Below, in pieces: positions 51,690-61,260 of a stretch of DNA of 64,000 bases. Origin of the DNA: Bradyrhizobium iriomotense (GTDB lineage: Bacteria; Pseudomonadota; Alphaproteobacteria; Rhizobiales; Xanthobacteraceae); NCBI RefSeq assembly GCF_030160715.1, contig NZ_BSOW01000025.1, positions 1-64,000 of the forward strand, in the 5' to 3' direction. The notes beneath the pieces are model-generated. The model worked only from the letters and a program-made list of their open reading frames with translations, was not told where the DNA came from and ran no database searches. The number at the start of each line of letters is the position of its first letter. Within the stretch, counting starts at the first letter, position 1. A program made the translations under genes and the position numbers.

Positions 51690-52778
51690 TCAGCCACCCA
51701 GCAGGCGGCTGACGATGCGGGCGGCATAGTCCACGGTCGGGATCACGCGGGCATAATTCAGCCGTGTCGGCCCGATCACGCCCAAAACGCCGACGATATG
51801 GCCGGCGGCATCCCGATAGGGCGAGATGATCGTCGAGGATCCCGACAGCGAGAACAGCTTGTTTTCCGAGCCGATAAAGATGCGCACGCCCTCGGCGGTC
51901 TCGGCACGCCCGAGCAGGTCGATCACGCCGCGCTTGGTCTCGAGATCGTCGAACAGCAGCCGCACCCGCTCGAGATCCTCCAGCGCATGCAGGTCTTCGA
52001 GCAGATTGGCATGGCCGCGCACGATGAGCTGGCGGTCCTCGTTCTCGCCGCCGGACCAGCTCGCGATGCCCGCCGCGATCACCTTTTGGGTGAGCTGGTC
52101 GAGCTCGGCGCGGGCTTGGCCCAGCGCGGTTTCCAGCTCGAGCCGGGCCTCGGCGAGGGTGCGGCCGCGGATGCGGGCATTGAGGAAGTTGGAAGCCTCC
52201 GTCAGCGCCGAGGAGGGAACCCCGGGCGGCAGCGTCAGCACGCGGTTCTCGACCTGGCCATCCTCGCCGACCAGGATCACCAGCGCCCGCTCCGGTTCCA
52301 GGCGGACGAACTCGATATGCTTCAGCCGCGCATTGGATTTCGGGGTCAAGACCACGGCCGCGGCGCGGGTCAGGCCCGACAGACGCGTCAGCGCCTCCTC
52401 CAGCGCCGCCTCGACGGATTGGGCGTGACCGACGGTGGAGAGCTGGCTCTGGATCGATTGCCGCTCGGCCTCGTTGAGCTCGCCGACCTGCATCAGGGCG
52501 TCGACGAAGAAGCGCAGGCCGAGTTCCGTCGGGAGCCGGCCGGCGGAGGTATGCGGGGCGTAGATCAGGCCGAGCTGTTCCAGATCGGCCATGACGTTGC
52601 GCACCGAGGCCGGCGACAGCGGCAGCGCGATCAGGCGGGAAATATTGCGCGAGCCGACCGGCTCGCCGGTCGCCAGATAACTCTCGACGATTTGACGAAA
52701 GATATCGCGGGAACGCTCGTTGAGCTGGGCCAGGCCTGCGCGCGGCGCGATCAGATGAATCGGATCGTGATGGGCCAC
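51690..52778 (-). CDS. hrcA: Heat-inducible transcription repressor HrcA
   Basis: Repressor that binds CIRCE elements, mainly at groESL in alphaproteobacteria. 362 residues: N-terminal winged helix (LPLSPASVRNVMADLEQLGL), a GAF-like middle domain and dimerisation region (FIGSENKLFSLSGSSTIISP; GVLGVIGPTRLNYARVIPTV). No CIRCE element is visible in the window, including at dnaK, grpE or hrcA itself, so its targets lie elsewhere. Divergent from rph. Confidence 0.97.
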   Translation of the reverse strand: MAHHDPIHLIAPRAGLAQLNERSRDIFRQIVESYLATGEPVGSRNISRLIALPLSPASVRNVMADLEQLGLIYAPHTSAGRLPTELGLRFFVDALMQVGELNEAERQSIQSQLSTVGHAQSVEAALEEALTRLSGLTRAAAVVLTPKSNARLKHIEFVRLEPERALVILVGEDGQVENRVLTLPPGVPSSALTEASNFLNARIRGRTLAEARLELETALGQARAELDQLTQKVIAAGIASWSGGENEDRQLIVRGHANLLEDLHALEDLERVRLLFDDLETKRGVIDLLGRAETAEGVRIFIGSENKLFSLSGSSTIISPYRDAAGHIVGVLGVIGPTRLNYARVIPTVDYAARIVSRLLGG

Positions 52779-52937
52779 AGACGGTAACTCCTCTCAGATG
52801 CACATAATTTGTCCATCCTGAGGGCCCCTGACAAGCGCGTCTTTGGCCAAGCCGGGGAAAAGCCCTTGCCGGGCCCCCTTCCCCCTCCTACAAGCACCGC
52901 GAATAGCCTTTTCCCTGCGAGTTTTGGAGGATTTCCC

Positions 52938-53651
52938 ATGCGGCCAAGCCGCCGTGCGCCCGACGAATTGCGCCCCGTGACGCTGGAGCGCGGCGTGGTC
53001 AAATATGCGGAAGGCTCCTGCCTGGTGAAATTCGGCGACACCCATGTGCTGGTCACCGCCACGCTGGAAGACCGCCTGCCGCCATGGCTGAAGGGCCAGG
53101 GCCGCGGCTGGGTCACCGCCGAATACGGGATGCTGCCGCGCGCGACCTCGGAACGTACCCGCCGCGAGGCTTCCGCCGGCAAGCAGAGCGGCCGCACCGT
53201 CGAGATCCAGCGCCTGATCGGCCGCTCGCTTCGCACCATCGTCGATCTCGAAGCGCTCGGCGAACGCCAGATCACGGTCGATTGCGACGTGCTCCAGGCC
53301 GACGGCGGCACGCGCACGGCCTCGATCACCGGGGCCTGGGTCGCGCTGGCCGACTGCATCAACTGGATGAAGACGCGCAACATGATCAAGGCCAACGTGA
53401 TGCGCGACAACGTCGCCGCGATCTCCTGCGGCATCTATCAGGGCACGCCGGTGCTGGATCTCGACTATGCCGAGGATTCCGAAGCCGAGACCGACGCCAA
53501 TTTCGTCATGACGGGCGATGGCCGCATCATCGAGGTGCAGGGAACGGCGGAACGCGAGCCGTTCACGCAGGAGGAGCTCCTGTCGTTGATGGCGCTGGCC
53601 CGCAAGGGTGTCGCGCGTCTCGTGGACTTGCAGAAAATGGCGGTGGCGTAG
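52938..53651 (+). CDS. rph: Ribonuclease PH
   Basis: Phosphorolytic 3' exonuclease trimming tRNA ends. 237 residues from the ATG at 52938 (MRPSRRAPDELRPVTLERGV), GGAGG seven bases upstream. Landmarks are FGDTHVLVTATLEDRLPPWL, GRGWVTAEYGMLPRATSER, and QADGGTRTASITGAWVAL, the last with the phosphate-binding Arg region. First gene of a tight rph-rdgB-hemW rightward group, divergent from hrcA. Confidence 0.98.
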   Translation: MRPSRRAPDELRPVTLERGVVKYAEGSCLVKFGDTHVLVTATLEDRLPPWLKGQGRGWVTAEYGMLPRATSERTRREASAGKQSGRTVEIQRLIGRSLRTIVDLEALGERQITVDCDVLQADGGTRTASITGAWVALADCINWMKTRNMIKANVMRDNVAAISCGIYQGTPVLDLDYAEDSEAETDANFVMTGDGRIIEVQGTAEREPFTQEELLSLMALARKGVARLVDLQKMAVA

Positions 53652-53661
53652 TCAATAGGTC

Positions 53662-54297
53662 ATGCACCGGCGAATCACAGGCAAGCTGATCATCGCGACC
53701 CATAATCCCGGCAAGCTGGCCGAGATGCGGGAGCTCTTGGCGCCGCACGGCGTCGAGGCGGTCTCGGCCGGCGAGCTCGGCCTGCCGGAGCCGGAAGAGA
53801 CCGGCAGCGACTTTCGCAGCAATGCCGCGATCAAGGCCATCGCCGCGGCCAAGGCGGCGAAGCTTCCCTCGTTCGCTGATGATTCCGGCATCGTGGTCGA
53901 CGCGCTCGACGGCGCGCCGGGAATTTACAGTGCACGCTGGGCGGGCCCCAAAAAGGATTTTGCCGCGGCGATGGCGCAGATTGAGCGCCTGTTGCAGGAG
54001 CGCGGCGCCACCGCGCCCGACCGCCGAAGAGCGCATTTCGTCTCCGCGCTCTGCGTCGCCTGGCCCGACGATCATCTCGAGGAGGTCGAGGCGCGCGTCG
54101 ACGGCACGCTGGTCTGGCCGCCGCGTGGGACCGCCGGCTTCGGCTACGACCCGATGTTTCTGCCCGAAGGCCACGCGCGCACCTTTGGCGAGATGGAAAG
54201 CATCGAGAAGCACGGCCTGCCGCCATTGGGCCTTGGCCTGTCGCACCGCGCCCGCGCATTCGTGAAACTTGCGGAGATCTGCCTTGAGCCGCGCTGA
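53662..54297 (+). CDS. rdgB: XTP/dITP diphosphatase (RdgB/HAM1)
   Basis: Removes deaminated purine nucleotides from the pool. 211 residues. Family motifs are IIATHNPGKLAEMRELL (SHN/THN motif) at the N-terminus, FADDSGIVVDALDGAPGIYS, and GFGYDPMFLPEG. It begins ten bases after rph and its end overlaps the hemW start. Confidence 0.97.
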   Translation: MHRRITGKLIIATHNPGKLAEMRELLAPHGVEAVSAGELGLPEPEETGSDFRSNAAIKAIAAAKAAKLPSFADDSGIVVDALDGAPGIYSARWAGPKKDFAAAMAQIERLLQERGATAPDRRRAHFVSALCVAWPDDHLEEVEARVDGTLVWPPRGTAGFGYDPMFLPEGHARTFGEMESIEKHGLPPLGLGLSHRARAFVKLAEICLEPR

Positions 54298-55441
54298 GAA
54301 GGAAGCCTTCGGCGTTTACGTGCACTGGCCGTTCTGCCTGTCGAAGTGTCCCTATTGCGACTTCAACAGCCATGTCCGCCATGCCGCGATCGACGAGAAA
54401 CGCTTTGCCCGCGCCTTCGCCCGCGAGATCGAGACCACCGCCGAGCGCGCGCCCGGACGTGAGGTCAGCTCGATCTTCCTCGGCGGCGGCACGCCATCCC
54501 TGATGCAGCCCGAGACCGTCGGCGCCGTGCTAGAGGCGATCGGCAAGCACTGGAAGGTCGCAAGCGACGTCGAAGTCACGCTGGAAGCCAATCCCACCAG
54601 CGTCGAGGCGACACGCTTTGCCGGCTATCGCGCTGCCGGCGTCAACCGCGTTTCGCTCGGCGTGCAGGCGCTGGACGACGTCTCGCTGAAGATGCTGGGA
54701 CGCCTGCACAGCGCGCGCGAGGCGCTCGATGCGGTCGCGATCGCACGCCGCTCGTTCGACCGCTACTCGTTCGACCTGATCTACGCGCGCCCGGACCAGA
54801 CGCCGGCGATGTGGGAAGGCGAGCTCCGCCACGCCATCGAGGAAGCCGCCGAGCATTTGTCGCTCTATCAGCTCACCATCGAGGAAGGCACGCCGTTCTT
54901 CGGCCTGCACCAGGCCGGCAAGCTGAAGACGCCGGACGAGGCGGTCGCGCGAGCGCTGTACGACGTCACGCAGGAGACCTGCGACAAGCTTGGCCTGCCC
55001 GCCTACGAGATTTCCAATCACGCACGCCGCGGCGCCGAGTGCCGGCACAATCTGGTCTATTGGCGCGGCGAGGAATATGCCGGCATCGGCCCCGGCGCCC
55101 ACGGCCGCCTCGACATCGACGGCATCAGGCACGCGACCGCCACCGAGAAGCGTCCCGAAGCCTGGCTGATGCGGGTCGAGACCAACGGCGACGGCGTCGT
55201 CACCGACGAGCTCCTCAACAGCGAGGAGCGCGCCGACGAATTCCTGCTGATGGGATTGCGGCTCGCCGAGGGCATCGACCCCAAGCGCTACGCCGCGCTC
55301 GCCGGCCGCCCGCTCGATCCCCGCCGCATCGCGCTCTTGCGCGAGGAAGGCGCCATCACCGTCGACACAACCGGCCGCCTGCGCGTGACCAGCAGCGGAT
55401 TTCCGGTGCTCGATGCGGTGGTCGCGGATCTCGCGGCTTAA
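54284..55441 (+). CDS. hemW: HemW radical SAM heme chaperone (coproporphyrinogen oxidase-like)
   Basis: 385 residues with TTG 54284 as start: GGAG at 54273-54276 is seven bases upstream, better placed than the TTG at 54269. The start lies 14 bases inside rdgB, indicating coupled translation. The radical SAM cluster is CLSKCPYC (CxxxCxxC), followed by SSIFLGGGTPSLM and NHARRGAECRHNLVYWRGEEY. It lacks the extra Cys of true HemN, so it is a HemW heme chaperone rather than the oxidase. Confidence 0.95.
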   Translation: MSRAEKEAFGVYVHWPFCLSKCPYCDFNSHVRHAAIDEKRFARAFAREIETTAERAPGREVSSIFLGGGTPSLMQPETVGAVLEAIGKHWKVASDVEVTLEANPTSVEATRFAGYRAAGVNRVSLGVQALDDVSLKMLGRLHSAREALDAVAIARRSFDRYSFDLIYARPDQTPAMWEGELRHAIEEAAEHLSLYQLTIEEGTPFFGLHQAGKLKTPDEAVARALYDVTQETCDKLGLPAYEISNHARRGAECRHNLVYWRGEEYAGIGPGAHGRLDIDGIRHATATEKRPEAWLMRVETNGDGVVTDELLNSEERADEFLLMGLRLAEGIDPKRYAALAGRPLDPRRIALLREEGAITVDTTGRLRVTSSGFPVLDAVVADLAA

Positions 55442-55452
55442 GCACTCCCCAA

Positions 55453-55480
55453 CGTCGTCCTGGCGAAACCCAGGACGACG
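55453..55480. terminator. Bidirectional hairpin between hemW and LpoA-like gene
   Basis: CGTCGTCCTGG and CCAGGACGACG form a perfect 11-bp stem around CGAAAC. It lies between convergent genes, as do its relatives at 30138 and 41302. Confidence 0.7.
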
Positions 55481-55487
55481 TCGAGGG

Positions 55488-56717
55488 CTACGCCCCAAAA
55501 CTCTTCGGCGATCCCGCGACGGCGACGCCGCCGCCGGTCGTCACCTTCATCACCGCGAGGCCGCGCTCATTGGTGCCGTCGGCGCGGAAGCGGAACAGGC
55601 CGTCGATGCCGGCGAAGCCGGATGGGTTGGTGAGAACGTCCTGCGAGAAGCGCGTGGTGCCCTGCGTACGTGCGAGCGCTGCGACCAGCGCCACCGCATC
55701 ATAGGCGAGCGTCGCCGTGCGGACCGGCTCGGCGCCATATTTCGTGCGGTAGCGGCCTGAGAAAGCGCGGAAGCCCGCCGGGTCGGGCGCGGCGTAGAGA
55801 CCGCCTTGCAGCGCCTGGCTCGCATAGACGCGCGGATTGTCCCACAGGCCGGTGCCGAGCAGCTGGATGTTGCGCAGGTTGGCGCCCGCCGCGGTGAGCG
55901 CATCGGCCACCGCGACGACGGAATCGCCGTCATCGGCAATGAACAGCGCATCCGCGCTGCCGAGCGCCTGCGCGACGTTGCGCGCCGGCGTGGCGCGATC
56001 ACCGCTGTATTTCTCGAACGCGACGACGCGTCCGCCCCGCCGCGGCACCGCCGCCTTGAAGGCCGCCTCCACCACATTGCCATAGGCGTTGTCCGGAAGC
56101 AGCGCCGCGAAGGAGCGCTTTCCGATGCTGGCGGAGTATTCGACGATGCGGTTGACGTCGGACTCGGGGAGAAAGCTCAACAGGAAAACGCCGCGGCCGG
56201 CGATGCTGGCATCGGTCGAGAACGCCATCACCGGGATGCCGCGCGTCCGCGCGACCTGCGCGACCGCCGGCACCGACTGTGCGAACAGCGGCCCCAGAAT
56301 GATCTCCGCGCCTTCGTCGACCGCCTGCTGCGCGCCACCTTGCGCGCCCTGCGGCGTGCCATTGTCGTCCTTGATCAGGAGCTGGACGTTCGGGTTCTGG
56401 AATTCGGCGAGCGCCATCTCGGCGGCGTTGCGCATCGACTGGGCGGCGAGCCCGGCATTGCCGGCGGCCGACAGTGGCAGGATCAAGCCGACCTTCACCC
56501 CGCCGGTGCCGGCGGTGGTGGCCTGCTGCGGCGGCCCGGCGGGCGCCGGCTGCGACGAGGAGCTGAAGGGATTGGAGAACTGGCTCAGACTCTGCTGCAC
56601 ACCGGTGCAGGCCGAGAGCAAGGGCGTGCCGAGCAGGAGCCCAAGCGCGCTTCGCCGGGTCGCCCCCGACGCAGGGCGACCGGAGGTCGGAGACTTGGGG
56701 TAACGCGGGCCCGGCAT
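55488..56717 (-). CDS. LpoA-like penicillin-binding protein activator lipoprotein
   Basis: 409 residues. The signal peptide ends in a lipobox (LLSAC), so the mature protein is lipid-anchored, probably to the outer membrane. A Ser/Pro/Gln-rich linker (about residues 40-72) leads to a periplasmic-binding-protein fold (VKVGLILPLSAAGNAGLAAQ; EIILGPLFAQSVPAVAQVAR; IQLLGTGLWDNPRV). This is the family annotated either as LpoA-type activator or ABC substrate-binding protein. The neighbours RsmI and YraN are the same as at E. coli lpoA, which favours LpoA. The partner PBP is unknown. Confidence 0.82.
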   Translation of the reverse strand: MPGPRYPKSPTSGRPASGATRRSALGLLLGTPLLSACTGVQQSLSQFSNPFSSSSQPAPAGPPQQATTAGTGGVKVGLILPLSAAGNAGLAAQSMRNAAEMALAEFQNPNVQLLIKDDNGTPQGAQGGAQQAVDEGAEIILGPLFAQSVPAVAQVARTRGIPVMAFSTDASIAGRGVFLLSFLPESDVNRIVEYSASIGKRSFAALLPDNAYGNVVEAAFKAAVPRRGGRVVAFEKYSGDRATPARNVAQALGSADALFIADDGDSVVAVADALTAAGANLRNIQLLGTGLWDNPRVYASQALQGGLYAAPDPAGFRAFSGRYRTKYGAEPVRTATLAYDAVALVAALARTQGTTRFSQDVLTNPSGFAGIDGLFRFRADGTNERGLAVMKVTTGGGVAVAGSPKSFGA

Positions 56718-56957
56718 GGCAGCTCTTCGTAACGACCAGCCGATTTTAAGGGCCGGTCAGGACTTCACCTCCGCAAGGGAGGACGCGGATTGCAGCATAT
56801 TGTCGGCAAATAGTTAACCAAAACAAAAGGATAATGACCGCTTAACGCGGCCGCCCTTCGCTCATGGCAAGCTGTTCGCCGTTTTTGCAGGCCGCACCAA
56901 CGCGGGCTTTTCGCCGCGAATATGGCGCAAGCGCGCGTCTCCCTTTAAGTATCCATT
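56718..56957. other. Divergent region between LpoA-like gene and rsmI
   Basis: A 240-base gap with an AT-rich core near 56803-56846 that probably contains the two promoters. No further feature stands out. Confidence 0.4.
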
Positions 56958-57911
56958 ATGCGCGCAAAGGCCGCCCCGATAAATACGCCTGAAGGTGCGG
57001 CGGAACCCGCCGCGCACGGTTTTGCCATTGGCACCCATCACTTTTCAGCCAGCAAGGCGGCGCCGGGCCTCTACCTCGTCGCCACCCCCATCGGCAATCT
57101 CGGCGACATCACCTTGCGGGCGCTCGAGACGCTCGCCGGCGTCGATATCATCGCCTGCGAGGACACCCGCATCACGCGGCGGCTGACCGAGCGCTACGGC
57201 ATCGCCGCGCAGCTCAAACCCTATCACGAGCACAATGCGGAGGCGGCGCGGCCAAAGATCCTGGAGGCGTTGGCGCAGGGCGGATCGATCGCGCTGGTCT
57301 CCGATGCCGGCACGCCGCTGATCTCGGATCCCGGCTTCAAGCTGGTGCGCGAGGTTTCCGCCGCGGGCCACGCGGTCTACGCGCTCCCCGGCCCGTCCTC
57401 GGTGCTGGCGGCGCTGTCGGTCGCCGCGCTGCCGACCGATCGCTTCTTCTTCGAAGGTTTTCTGCCGGCCAAATCAACCGCCCGCCGCAAGCGCCTCACC
57501 GAGCTTGCCCGCATCGATGCCACCCTGGTGCTGTTCGATTCCGGCAATCGCGTGCAGGAGACGCTGGCCGATCTCGCCGAGGTCATGGGCAATCGCGAAG
57601 CCGCGATCTGCCGCGAGCTGACGAAGCTGCACGAGGAGATTTCGCGCAGCTCCCTGAGCGAGCTCGCAGATAAGGCCGATACGCTGGAGACCCGCGGCGA
57701 ATTCGTGCTGGTGATCGGCCCGCCGGCAGCCGACGCGCAGGAGATGACGCCCGATGCGCTCGACGAGCTCCTGCGCGAACAGCTCGCGACCAGCAGCGTC
57801 AAGGACGCGGTCGCGCATGCGGTCGAGCTCTCCGGCCGGCCGCGGCGCGAGGTCTATGCGCGCGCGCTCGAGCTTGCCAAGGACTTGCGGGGCGCCGATG
57901 GCGAAGACTGA
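56958..57911 (+). CDS. rsmI: 16S rRNA 2'-O-ribose C1402 methyltransferase RsmI
   Basis: Methylates C1402 of 16S rRNA in the P-site. 317 residues; tetrapyrrole-methylase fold with GLYLVATPIGNLGDITLRAL and CEDTRITRRL, then the SAM-contact LVSDAGTPLISDPGFKLV and ALPGPSSVLAALSVAALPTD. First gene of rsmI-yraN-gshB; its end overlaps yraN. Confidence 0.97.
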   Translation: MRAKAAPINTPEGAAEPAAHGFAIGTHHFSASKAAPGLYLVATPIGNLGDITLRALETLAGVDIIACEDTRITRRLTERYGIAAQLKPYHEHNAEAARPKILEALAQGGSIALVSDAGTPLISDPGFKLVREVSAAGHAVYALPGPSSVLAALSVAALPTDRFFFEGFLPAKSTARRKRLTELARIDATLVLFDSGNRVQETLADLAEVMGNREAAICRELTKLHEEISRSSLSELADKADTLETRGEFVLVIGPPAADAQEMTPDALDELLREQLATSSVKDAVAHAVELSGRPRREVYARALELAKDLRGADGED

Positions 57912-58305
57912 CGGCGCCGGGTCTGCCGAGCCAAAACTCCCCTCGCCCGAACGCGTTGCCGCGTTCCAGACCGGCATTTCCGCGGAAAGCCGCGCCGCGG
58001 CCTTCCTGATCGCCAAGGGCTATCGCATTCTGGCGCGACGCTTCCGCACGCCGCATGGCGAGATCGACATCGTGGCGCGCCGGCGCAATCTGATCGCCTT
58101 CGTCGAGGTCAAAGCCCGCGCCAGCCTCGATGAGGCCGCCTTCGCCGTGACGCCGCGCCAGCAGCAGCGCATCATCGCTGCAGCGCAAGGCTGGCTTGCG
58201 GCGCATCCCGAGCATGCCGAATTTGAATTGCGATTTGACGCGATGCTGATTGCGCCGCGGTCACTTCCACGCCATGTGATGGCGGCATTCGACGCCTCGA
58301 CCTGA
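57898..58305 (+). CDS. YraN family (UPF0102) nuclease-fold protein
   Basis: 135 residues from the ATG at 57898, overlapping rsmI by 14 bases. The PD-(D/E)XK-like core reads ARRFRTPHGEIDIVARRRNL followed by IAFVEVKARAS. The family is unnamed in function but routinely found beside rsmI, and a link to competence or envelope stability has been suggested for relatives. gshB starts 11 bases downstream. Confidence 0.92.
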   Translation: MAKTDGAGSAEPKLPSPERVAAFQTGISAESRAAAFLIAKGYRILARRFRTPHGEIDIVARRRNLIAFVEVKARASLDEAAFAVTPRQQQRIIAAAQGWLAAHPEHAEFELRFDAMLIAPRSLPRHVMAAFDAST

Positions 58306-58315
58306 AAGGCAGCCC

Positions 58316-59260
58316 ATGAAACTGAACGTCGCCGTCCAGATGGACCCCATCGCCCGCATCAACATCCGCGGCGATTCCACCTTTGCGCTGCTTCTGGAGG
58401 CACAGAAGCGCGGCCACGGGCTGTCCTATTATACGCCCGACAAGCTGTCGCAGGTCGGCGACGAGCTGGTCGCACCGATGCAGCTCCTCACCGTGCGTGA
58501 CGAGCCGGGCGATCACTTCACCCTCGGCGAGCCCAGGCGCGAGGCGCTGAACGGCTTTGACGTGGTGCTGCTGCGCCAGGATCCGCCGTTCGATCTCGCC
58601 TACATCACCTCGACGCATTTCCTGGAGCGCATTCATCCGAAGACGCTGGTGGTGAACGATCCCGCGAGCGTGCGCAACGCGCCCGAAAAGCTGTTCGTGA
58701 TGAACTTTCCACAGTTGATGCCGCCAACGCTGATCTCACGCGATCTCGACGAGATCAACGCCTTCCGCGAGCAGCACGGCGCCGTCGTCATGAAGCCCCT
58801 GCACGGCCATGGCGGCGCCGCGGTGTTTCGCGTGATGCCGCAGGACATGAATTTCGGCTCGCTCTACGACATGTTCTCGGTGACATTCAAGGAGCCCTGG
58901 GTGATCCAGCAGTTCATCCCCGAGGTCAAGCACGGCGACAAGCGCATCATCCTGGTCAATGGCGAGTTCGCCGGCGCCGTCAACCGCGTGCCGGCGCCCG
59001 ACGATCTCCGCTCCAACATGGTGCGCGGCGGCGCGGCGCAGGCAACCGACCTCACCCCGCGCGAACGCGAGATTTGTGAAACGGTCGGACCTGCGCTGCG
59101 CGAACGCGGTCTCCTGTTCGTCGGCCTCGACGTCATCAACGACCGGCTCACCGAGATCAACGTGACCTCGCCCACCGGCATCCGCGCCATTGCCCGGCTT
59201 GGCGGACCGGACATCGCGGCGAAGATCTGGGACGTGATCGAGAAGAAGCGCGCGAAGTAG
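58316..59260 (+). CDS. gshB: Glutathione synthetase
   Basis: ATP-grasp ligase joining gamma-glutamylcysteine and glycine. 314 residues: N-terminal MKLNVAVQMDPIARINIRGD, KTLVVNDPASVRNAPEKLFV, VMKPLHGHGGAAVFRV for ATP binding, and GLDVINDRLTEINVTSPTG. Last gene of rsmI-yraN-gshB. A hairpin follows at 59354-59379. Confidence 0.98.
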   Translation: MKLNVAVQMDPIARINIRGDSTFALLLEAQKRGHGLSYYTPDKLSQVGDELVAPMQLLTVRDEPGDHFTLGEPRREALNGFDVVLLRQDPPFDLAYITSTHFLERIHPKTLVVNDPASVRNAPEKLFVMNFPQLMPPTLISRDLDEINAFREQHGAVVMKPLHGHGGAAVFRVMPQDMNFGSLYDMFSVTFKEPWVIQQFIPEVKHGDKRIILVNGEFAGAVNRVPAPDDLRSNMVRGGAAQATDLTPREREICETVGPALRERGLLFVGLDVINDRLTEINVTSPTGIRAIARLGGPDIAAKIWDVIEKKRAK

Positions 59261-59713
59261 CGCGCGTGGTCTGCGGACGCTACGCGTCCGGAGGTCGACA
59301 TCCCTTCCACGTACTTGGGAGCGCAGACGCACGCTCGCGTCACACTCTCCTCCGTCGTCCCGGCCTTCGCCGGGACGACAACGAGGATGAAGCGCCTTGC
59401 ACCGTCGCAACGCTCTTTCGCGTCGCGAGCTAACCACCCGTTCACCATGACGCCTCGCGTCACGTGCGCAAACGCCTTACGGCTTGCGTGAATCTACGGA
59501 GTTTTCGCGCTCCGAATAACGCGGTGTTCACCATGCGGCCAAGACTCGCTGCGTGACCGGCGATCACATTCGGCCTCGCAACACCCCTTATACTTTTCCT
59601 CCCTACTCATCGACGACGGGGAACCCGCCACGTGCGGTTCGAGTGTCCCGCGTGAGAGTTAGAGGCGACGGCGTTTCAAGCACATCGTCACAGAAGTGAT
59701 GGGGTAACCCGGA
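59261..59713. other. Non-coding region between gshB and cpaC
   Basis: These 453 bases hold no convincing gene. A GTCGTCCCGGC-CTTC-GCCGGGACGAC hairpin lies at 59354-59379. The block from about 59440 to 59660 is unlike the surrounding repeats; a stretch near 59620-59645 (GGGGAACCCGCCACGTGCGG) resembles part of a group II intron domain V, but the partner strand does not pair. The cpaC promoter must lie here. Confidence 0.45.
59354..59379. terminator. Hairpin downstream of gshB
   Basis: GTCGTCCCGGC pairs with GCCGGGACGAC around CTTC, a relative of the GTCGTCCTGG hairpins in convergent gaps. Confidence 0.6.
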
Positions 59714-61225
59714 ATGAAGAGTGGGGAGAATCGGAACGCGATGCGCATTCGGGGGAATGGCGCGCGTTCTCTGGGGATGGGGATCATGCTGATGCTGGGC
59801 CTCGCCACAGCACCGGCGATCGCGGCGGACGCACCGGTCGGCGACCAGAGCCCGGTGCAGGCGCCTGATCTCGGCGTGTCACCGGTCGCAACGACCGCTC
59901 CGGCCAGGACCCGCTTCCTCGCGCTCGGCGTCGGCAAGTCGGTAGTGATCGACCTGCCGCGCGAGGTGAAGGACGTGCTGGTCGCCGATCCCAAGATCGC
60001 CAATGCCGTGGTCCGCTCCCCACAGCGCGCCTATATCATCGGCGGCGCGGTCGGGCAGACCAACGTCGTGTTCTTTGCGGCCGACGGCCAGCAGGTCGCC
60101 TCCTACGACATCGCAGTGAAGCGCGACCTGAACGGCGTGCGTGCCGCGCTCCGGCAGTCGATGCCGGGCATCCAGATCGAAGGCGTCGGCGACGGCGTCA
60201 TGCTGACCGGCTCGGTGTCGAGCCCGGTCGAGGCGCAGCAGGCCGGCGACGTCGCTGCAAAACTGGTCGGAGGCGCCGACAAGGTCGTCAACAACATCGT
60301 CGTGCGCGGCCGCGACCAGGTGATGCTGAAGGTCGTGGTCGCCGAAATGCGCCGCGACATCATCAAGCAGATGGGCGTCGACCTCAGCGCCAGCCTGAAT
60401 GCCGGCACGGCGGTCGTGAGCTTCAACAATTCCAATCCTTTCACCGTGAGTGGCGGGCCGCTGGTCAGCAACAACGGGCTCGGGCTGGGCGCCCTGTCCA
60501 AGGGCAATGTCACCGTCGCCGCAACCATCCGCGCCATGGAAAGCGCAGGCGTGGTGAAGACGCTGGCGGAGCCGAACCTCACCGCGATCTCGGGTGAATC
60601 AGCAACGTTCATCGCGGGCGGCGAATTCCCGATTCCGGGGGGCTATGCCTGCGATCCCGTCACGCATGTTTGCACCACGCAGATCTCCTACAAGAAGTTC
60701 GGCATCTCCCTGAACTTCACGCCCGTGGTTCTGAGCGAGGGCCGCATCAGCCTGCGCGTGATGACCGAGGTCTCGGAGTTGTCCAACACCAACTCGATCA
60801 CCGTCTCGCAGTCGATCTCGTCGAGCGCGACGAGCTCCGTCACGATCCCCTCGATCCAGACCCGCCGCGCCGAGACCTCGCTCGAGATTCCGTCCGGCGG
60901 CTCGATGGCGATGGCCGGCCTGATCCAGCAGCAGACCAAGCAGGCGATCAACGGCCTGCCCGGCTTCGACCAGATCCCGGTGCTCGGCCAGCTGTTCCGC
61001 AGCCAGGACTACGTGAACAACGAAACCGAGCTGATGGTGATCGTGACGCCCTATGTCGTGCGCGCGGTCGCGCAGAAGGACCTGTCCCGGCCCAATGACG
61101 GGTTTGCGCCGCCATCGGATTCGCAATCGGCGCTGCTCGGCCGCATGAACCGTCTCTACGGCATCGCACGCCACATCGATCCCGTCACCGGCTACCAGGG
61201 CGATTTCGGCTTCATCATCGACTGA
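59714..61225 (+). CDS. cpaC: Tad/Flp pilus secretin CpaC (RcpA)
   Basis: Outer-membrane secretin channel of the Tad (tight adherence) pilus. 503 residues: signal peptide (LGMGIMLMLGLATAPAIAAD region), pilus/secretin N-terminal domain (FLALGVGKSVVIDLPREVKD), BON-like linker, and the C-terminal secretin domain (ESATFIAGGEFPIPGGYAC; TRRAETSLEIPSGGSMAMAG). A downstream ATG at 59741 is an alternative start. First gene of cpaC-cpaD-cpaE; a cpaB gene, usually just upstream, is absent. Confidence 0.95.
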   Translation: MKSGENRNAMRIRGNGARSLGMGIMLMLGLATAPAIAADAPVGDQSPVQAPDLGVSPVATTAPARTRFLALGVGKSVVIDLPREVKDVLVADPKIANAVVRSPQRAYIIGGAVGQTNVVFFAADGQQVASYDIAVKRDLNGVRAALRQSMPGIQIEGVGDGVMLTGSVSSPVEAQQAGDVAAKLVGGADKVVNNIVVRGRDQVMLKVVVAEMRRDIIKQMGVDLSASLNAGTAVVSFNNSNPFTVSGGPLVSNNGLGLGALSKGNVTVAATIRAMESAGVVKTLAEPNLTAISGESATFIAGGEFPIPGGYACDPVTHVCTTQISYKKFGISLNFTPVVLSEGRISLRVMTEVSELSNTNSITVSQSISSSATSSVTIPSIQTRRAETSLEIPSGGSMAMAGLIQQQTKQAINGLPGFDQIPVLGQLFRSQDYVNNETELMVIVTPYVVRAVAQKDLSRPNDGFAPPSDSQSALLGRMNRLYGIARHIDPVTGYQGDFGFIID

Positions 61226-61260
61226 GACGAACGAAGCTTCAACACGAGGGGGATGAAGCG

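Noticed and set aside
50600..53000. CIRCE element near hrcA or grpE
   Set aside because: No TTAGCACTC-N9-GAGTGCTAA-like repeat is found.
59600..59660. Group II intron domain V as a called feature
   Set aside because: Only the 3' strand resembles domain V. The 5' strand does not pair, and no reverse transcriptase lies nearby.
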